Positions 13,484 to 17,017 of a DNA stretch of 17,017 nucleotides are shown here, in pieces (the first letter of the stretch is position 1; every line of letters starts with the position of its first letter). Origin of the DNA: Thermoleophilia bacterium (GTDB lineage Bacteria > Actinomycetota > Thermoleophilia > Gaiellales > JAICJC01). The notes below the pieces were generated by a model, which saw nothing but the letters and a program-made list of their open reading frames with translations, was not told where the DNA came from and ran no database searches. The stretch is from NCBI GenBank assembly GCA_025928435.1, contig JAICJM010000074.1, positions 1 through 17,017 of the forward strand. Direction: 5' to 3'. The translations under genes were made by a program, and so were the position numbers.

Positions 13484-14170
13484 AGCGAGCAGCTTCGTCA
13501 CCAGGGCGTCCAGGCCGGCCAGGGACGGGAGCTCGGCGTCGGGGGTGTAGCCCTCGGGCAGCGGGATGCCGGCGCGGTTGATCCACACCGCCTTCATCCC
13601 GACCGCCTGGGCGCCGGCGATGTCGGTGTCGAGCCCGTCCCCGACGTGCACCCACCGGGCCGGGTCACCGCCGCACAGCTCGGCCGCGTGCCGGAACGGC
13701 GCCGCGGCGGGCTTCATCTCGCCGATCTGCTCGGCGTGCACGATGAACGCGAACCGGCGCGCGACCGGCAGCTCCGCGAACGGGAAGTTGCCGTTCGTGA
13801 TCGCGCCCAGCACCCGGCCCGAGGCGACCAGCGCGTCCAGCTCCGGTTCCACGTCGTCGTGCAGGCGCACCGTCGCCGGCCGCGCCGCCATCCAGGCGTC
13901 GACCATCCACCCGGGCAGGTCGGGATCGTGCAGGTCGTGCGCGGCCAGGATCCGGCGGAAGGACTCGAGCCGCAGCTCGAGGTAGGTGCCCTCGCGCTCC
14001 TCGGCGACCCGCCGGCGCTCCTCGTGCAGCCGCTCGACCGTGATCAGGCCCGCGACCGCGGGGTGGCGCTCCTCGAGCGCGTTGATGGCGGCCGCGAGCG
14101 AGCCGTCCATCATCGGCATGAACGCCCACAGGGTCTCGTCGAGGTCGAACGAGACGACCGCCGCCGTCAT
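13478..14170 (-). CDS. HAD-superfamily hydrolase (subfamily I, YigB-like)
   Basis: Phosphatase of the haloacid dehalogenase superfamily, 230 residues. Seen: motif I SFDLDETLW with nucleophile Asp9 and Asp11, an alpha-helical cap (about 20-110), motif II ITNGNF, the motif III Lys in GEMKPAAAPF, and motif IV VHVGDGLDTDIAGAQAVGMK. The order is that of HAD-IA enzymes such as YigB and phosphoglycolate phosphatase. ATG at 14170 overlaps the IspF stop by 4 nt, so it is the last gene of the isoprenoid block. The physiological substrate (FMN, a pathway phosphate or damaged sugar phosphates) is not readable. Its final codons Glu-stop lie in the palindrome. Confidence 0.9.
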   Translation of the reverse strand: MTAAVVSFDLDETLWAFMPMMDGSLAAAINALEERHPAVAGLITVERLHEERRRVAEEREGTYLELRLESFRRILAAHDLHDPDLPGWMVDAWMAARPATVRLHDDVEPELDALVASGRVLGAITNGNFPFAELPVARRFAFIVHAEQIGEMKPAAAPFRHAAELCGGDPARWVHVGDGLDTDIAGAQAVGMKAVWINRAGIPLPEGYTPDAELPSLAGLDALVTKLLAE

Positions 14171-14661
14171 GCCGCCTTCCGCAGCAGGGCGACGGCCTGG
14201 CAGGCGGCTCCCTCGCCGCGGCCCGCGAAGCCGAGATGGTCGGTCGTCGACGCCCGCACGGTCACCCGCGCGCGGTCGACGCCGAGGGCGGACGCCAGGC
14301 ACTCGCGCATCGCGTCGCGGTGCGGGGCCAGGCGCGGGGCCTGCATGATCACGATCGCGTCGACATTCACGATCGCCCAGCCGGCCGCCTGCACGCGCCC
14401 CCATGCCCGGCCGAGCAGGCCGATGCTGGACGCGCCCGCGAGCGCCGGATCGTCGGACGGGAACAGGTGGCCGATGTCCTCCATCCCCGCGGCGCCCAGA
14501 AGCGCGTCCGTGACCGCGTGGCTGACGAGGTCGGCGTCGGAGTGCCCCTCGAGGCCCCGCTCGGCGGGGATGGTGACGCCCGCGAGCACGAGCGGCCGGC
14601 CGTCGGCGAACGCATGCGCGTCGAAGCCGATGCCGACCCGGAGGTCGTCGCCCACGGTCAT
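14167..14661 (-). CDS. ispF: 2-C-methyl-D-erythritol 2,4-cyclodiphosphate synthase
   Basis: Fifth enzyme of the MEP isoprenoid pathway; converts CDP-ME 2-phosphate to ME-2,4-cyclodiphosphate with release of CMP, as a trimer with zinc. Seen in 164 residues: GFDAHAF with the zinc ligands Asp14 and His16, GHSDADLVSHAVTDALLGAA with His40 and the third ligand His48, DIGHLFPSDDP, NVDAIVIMQAPRLAPH, and the C-terminal TTDHLGFAGRGEGAA (family TTEKLGFTGRGEG; the Lys is His here). Length is normal. Start and stop overlap IspD and HAD by 4 nt each. Confidence 0.97.
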   Translation of the reverse strand: MTVGDDLRVGIGFDAHAFADGRPLVLAGVTIPAERGLEGHSDADLVSHAVTDALLGAAGMEDIGHLFPSDDPALAGASSIGLLGRAWGRVQAAGWAIVNVDAIVIMQAPRLAPHRDAMRECLASALGVDRARVTVRASTTDHLGFAGRGEGAACQAVALLRKAA

Positions 14662-15335
14662 CCGAGCCGCGCCTCCGCCCGGGCCAGGTCGTCGGGCGCG
14701 GTGATCTTCAGGTTCCCGGGCTCACCGGCCACCGCTGCGACCGCGAAGCCGGCCGCCTCGACCAGCGAGGCGCAGTCCGTCGCGCCGCGGACGGCCTCGG
14801 CCGGCGCGGAGAACGCCTGCCGCAGCGCCGCCGCCCGGAACGCCTGCGGCGTCTGCACCGAACGCAGCTCGCCCCGGTCGAGCGTCTCGGCGACGACGCC
14901 CTCGTGCACGCGCTTCACGGTGTCGGTCACGGGCAGCGCCGGGATCGCGCCGTCGTGCCCCTCGAGCGCCGCCAGCAGGCGGTCGATCAGCCCGGCCGAC
15001 GCGAACGGCCGCGCGGCGTCGTGCACCAGGATGGCCTCCGCATCGGCGCCCACCTCGCCGAGGCCCGCGGCGACCGAGAGCGCCCGCGTCTCGCCGCCCG
15101 CGACGGCCGCGGTCACCTTCCCGGCCGCGAGCTCGTCGGCCAGCAGCGTCGCCGGCTGCTCCCACTCCGCCGGCACCACCAGCACCATCCGGTCGACGGC
15201 CGGGTGATCCTCGAACAGGTCGATCGAGTGGGACAGGAGCGGGCGTCCGCCGAGCCGCACGAACGCCTTGGGCAGATCGGCGCCGAGGCGCGTCCCCTCG
15301 CCGCCGGCGACCACGATCGCCCAGGTCGGGCTCAT
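14658..15335 (-). CDS. ispD: 2-C-methyl-D-erythritol 4-phosphate cytidylyltransferase
   Basis: Third enzyme of the MEP pathway; makes CDP-ME from MEP and CTP. Seen in 225 residues: VVAGGEGTRLGADLPKAF (nucleotide-binding signature with the catalytic Arg and Lys), SVAAGL, VHDAARPF, TDTVKR, QTPQAF, ATDCASLVEAAG and the C-terminal NLKITAPDDLARAE. The frame is open far upstream across the PIN-TRAM gene, but the ATG at 15335 sits directly before the conserved signature and overlaps the PIN-TRAM stop (ATGA), so no fusion is inferred. It works directly with IspF downstream. Confidence 0.97.
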   Translation of the reverse strand: MSPTWAIVVAGGEGTRLGADLPKAFVRLGGRPLLSHSIDLFEDHPAVDRMVLVVPAEWEQPATLLADELAAGKVTAAVAGGETRALSVAAGLGEVGADAEAILVHDAARPFASAGLIDRLLAALEGHDGAIPALPVTDTVKRVHEGVVAETLDRGELRSVQTPQAFRAAALRQAFSAPAEAVRGATDCASLVEAAGFAVAAVAGEPGNLKITAPDDLARAEARLG

Positions 15336-16393
15336 TCCGCGTCCGGGCTCGAGCTCACCTTGGTGAAGATCATCTTGCCCGAGGGCGACTGCAGCACCGA
15401 CGTCACCTCCACCGCGGCCGTCTCCCCCAGCAGCCGCCGGCCGCCCTCGACCACGACCATGGTGCCGTCGTCGAGGTAGCCGACGCCCTGGTCGTGCTCC
15501 TTGCCCTCGCGGATCACGCGGACGTCGAACGACTCGCCCGGGAGCACGGCCGGCTTGAGCGCGTTCGCGAGCTCGTTCACGTTCAGCACGACCACGTCCT
15601 GGATGCGGGCCAGGCGGTTCAGGTTGAAGTCGGTCGTGAGGATGCGCAGGCCGCGGTCCTTGGCCAGCTTGAGCAGCTTGGCGTCGACGTCGTCGAGCTC
15701 GGGGAAGTCGACGTCGGGCGTCGTCACCGTCACCTCGGAGCGCAGCCCCTGCACCACCTCGAGCCCGCGCCGGCCGCGGGCGCGCTTGAGGGAGTCGCCC
15801 GAGTCGGCGACGTGCTGGAGCTCGCGCAGGACGAACTCGGGCACGACCAGCTCGTCCTTCAGGAAGCCCGTCCGCACGATGTCGGCGATGCGCCCGTCGA
15901 TGATCGCGCTCGTGTCGACGAGCGTCACGAAGCCCGGCAGCTCTGGCTCCGCGCCCGGCTCGGCCGTCGCGTGCACGCCGACGAGGCGCAGGATGCCGCG
16001 ATGCTTCTTGGCGGCCGTGATGGCGAACAGGTAGCCCACCACCAGGAACAGCGGCAGGATCACCCACTTGCCGATGTACGGCAGGGTGTGGACGGGGAAC
16101 CACAGCAGCGCCGACACGAGCAGCCCGACCAGCAGGCCGATCGCGGCAACGGTCAGCTCGCCCGCGCTGCGGGTCTGGGCGGCCCGCTCGACCCTCTTGA
16201 ACCCGCGTACCAGTCCCTGCCCGACCAGGCCTCCCACCATCCACCCGACGGCGAACACGAGGAAGACGACGACGGCGAAGGCGGGGTACGCGTAAGAAGC
16301 CTGATAACGGTCCTCGAGATTAAGAGACAACCCCGCCTGGATGGCACCCAGGATGCCCAAGAGGGACAAGACGATCCGGGTTGAGACCACCAT
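15332..16393 (-). CDS. PIN-TRAM domain integral membrane protein (YacL-like)
   Basis: YacL-type membrane protein, 353 residues: four predicted TM helices (about 5-21, 36-58, 81-100, 107-128), a PIN nuclease-like domain (about 150-275) with LVDTSAIIDGR, the Glu of ELQHVAD, DVDAKLLKLAKD and ILTTDFNLNR supplying the acidic site, and a C-terminal TRAM domain (about 285-345) expected to bind RNA. All PIN acidic residues are present, so RNA cleavage at the membrane is plausible, though substrates of this family are poorly known. The start is supported by AGAGGAG about 7 nt before the ATG. It lies 81 nt after CarD; that gap has a small GGCGG/CCGCC hairpin without a T-run and no clear promoter. The order CarD / YacL / IspD / IspF recurs in Gram-positive bacteria. 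Confidence 0.93.
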   Translation of the reverse strand: MVVSTRIVLSLLGILGAIQAGLSLNLEDRYQASYAYPAFAVVVFLVFAVGWMVGGLVGQGLVRGFKRVERAAQTRSAGELTVAAIGLLVGLLVSALLWFPVHTLPYIGKWVILPLFLVVGYLFAITAAKKHRGILRLVGVHATAEPGAEPELPGFVTLVDTSAIIDGRIADIVRTGFLKDELVVPEFVLRELQHVADSGDSLKRARGRRGLEVVQGLRSEVTVTTPDVDFPELDDVDAKLLKLAKDRGLRILTTDFNLNRLARIQDVVVLNVNELANALKPAVLPGESFDVRVIREGKEHDQGVGYLDDGTMVVVEGGRRLLGETAAVEVTSVLQSPSGKMIFTKVSSSPDAE

Positions 16394-16474
16394 CGTCCGC
16401 TCCTCTCTGACGCTGTCGCAGCCCGCACCGGATAGGCGGTCAGCCGCCCGGCGGGAGTGCTTGCACGATGCCGG

Positions 16475-16981
16475 CTAGGCCCGCGCCTTGCGAGCCTCGC
16501 CGATCTCCTCGAGCACCTCCTCCAGGAACTCGCGCGCCTCTTCCTCGTCCATGTTCTTCGCGTACATCAGCTCGCTGGCGAGGATGCGCTTGGCCTTCGA
16601 GAACATCTGCTTCTCACCCGTGGAGAGGCCCTTCTCCTGGTCGCGCTGCGCGAGGTTGCGCACGACCTCGGCCATCTCGAAGATGTCGCCGGTCTTCATC
16701 TTGTCGCGGTTGTGCTTGAAGCGGCGATTCCAGTTCTTCGGCATCTTGGTGCCGTCGCCCTGGAGGACGGTGAGGACTTCCTCGACGGTCTCCTCACCGA
16801 TCACCTTGCGCAGACCGACCCGTTCCGCGCTGTCCAGCGGAATCGTGACGGTCATGTCGTTGTGGAGGATCTGGATCGTCAGATACTCGCGATCCTGATC
16901 CCCGACGACACGCATGTCCCTGCTTGTGATCGTCCCAGCCCCATGATGGGGGTACACGACCTTGTCGCCAACCTCATACAA
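16475..16981 (-). CDS. carD: CarD/CdnL-family RNA-polymerase-binding transcription regulator
   Basis: CarD-like protein that binds the RNA polymerase beta subunit and stabilises open promoter complexes, especially at rRNA promoters. Seen in 168 residues: YEVGDKVVYPHHGAGTI at the N-terminus (RNA polymerase interaction domain), EYLTIQI, TVTIPLDSAERVGLRKVI, and a helical C-terminal DNA-binding domain with WNRRFKHNRDKMKTGDIFEM, the conserved Trp of the family, and KAKRILASELMYA. Length matches the family. The start is a TTG at 16981, with GAGGAGG 11 nt before it. The frame is still open to the window end without an ATG or GTG, so a start just outside the window cannot be excluded. Confidence 0.94.
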   Translation of the reverse strand: MYEVGDKVVYPHHGAGTITSRDMRVVGDQDREYLTIQILHNDMTVTIPLDSAERVGLRKVIGEETVEEVLTVLQGDGTKMPKNWNRRFKHNRDKMKTGDIFEMAEVVRNLAQRDQEKGLSTGEKQMFSKAKRILASELMYAKNMDEEEAREFLEEVLEEIGEARKARA

Positions 16982-17017
16982 AAGTCGCTCGACCTCCTCG
17001 GCAAAAATGCGCCTGCA

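Noticed and set aside
15336..16244. Long open frame continuing upstream of IspD, suggesting a fusion
   Set aside because: It is Arg/Pro/Gly-rich and antiparallel in content to nothing known. It overlaps the clearly real PIN-TRAM gene in another frame, a common effect of high GC.
16435..16448. GGCGG/CCGCC hairpin between CarD and the PIN-TRAM gene as a terminator
   Set aside because: Only 5 bp and no T-run; it could equally be chance.

Overview
The window is a very GC-rich stretch of chromosome from an actinobacterium. The CarD-like regulator, the order CarD / PIN-TRAM membrane protein / IspD / IspF, TANNNT-type -10 boxes and heavy GTG start use fit Actinobacteria, and deep-branching Thermoleophilia (Solirubrobacterales or Gaiellales) is my best guess. 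That placement is inference, since no rRNA gene is present.

Region 1 (1-8531, + strand) is an eight-gene operon-like run. Its first part looks like surface-glycan synthesis: an NDP-sugar nucleotidyltransferase cut by the left edge, a DegT/DnrJ/EryC1 aminotransferase, a Wzz-like chain-length protein with a degenerate tyrosine-kinase-like tail, and a GT4 glycosyltransferase. Its second part is unexpected: an HPr-kinase-like P-loop protein with an altered Walker A, a divergent RtcB-like protein (the family of GTP-dependent RNA ligases) that lacks one metal-binding Asp, an unrecognised 149-residue protein, and an APH-fold kinase. Six of the seven junctions overlap or touch, so these genes are probably co-translated. 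This coupling of an RtcB-like enzyme and two kinase-fold proteins to a glycan cluster is the best candidate for an undescribed system.

Region 2 (8561-11728) has a LuxR-type response regulator (- strand) divergent from a large secreted beta-helix/PKD/carbohydrate-binding protein (+ strand). The space between them holds two facing promoters, an inverted repeat centred exactly on one -35 box, and a leader of roughly 97 nt with a strong two-helix fold.

Region 3 (11729-13449) has a short transposase remnant (- strand), then a probably leaderless MutY-like adenine glycosylase overlapping an SDR oxidoreductase.

Region 4 (13455-16981, - strand) is a conserved housekeeping block: CarD, a YacL-type PIN-TRAM protein, IspD, IspF and a HAD hydrolase. 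The last four overlap by 4 nt each. A 29-bp palindrome sits between the convergent SDR and HAD genes and contains the HAD stop codon.

No tRNA, rRNA, CRISPR array or intact mobile element was seen. There is no gene-free stretch over 300 bases; the longest are 11729-12004 and the 8561/11728 divergent gap.
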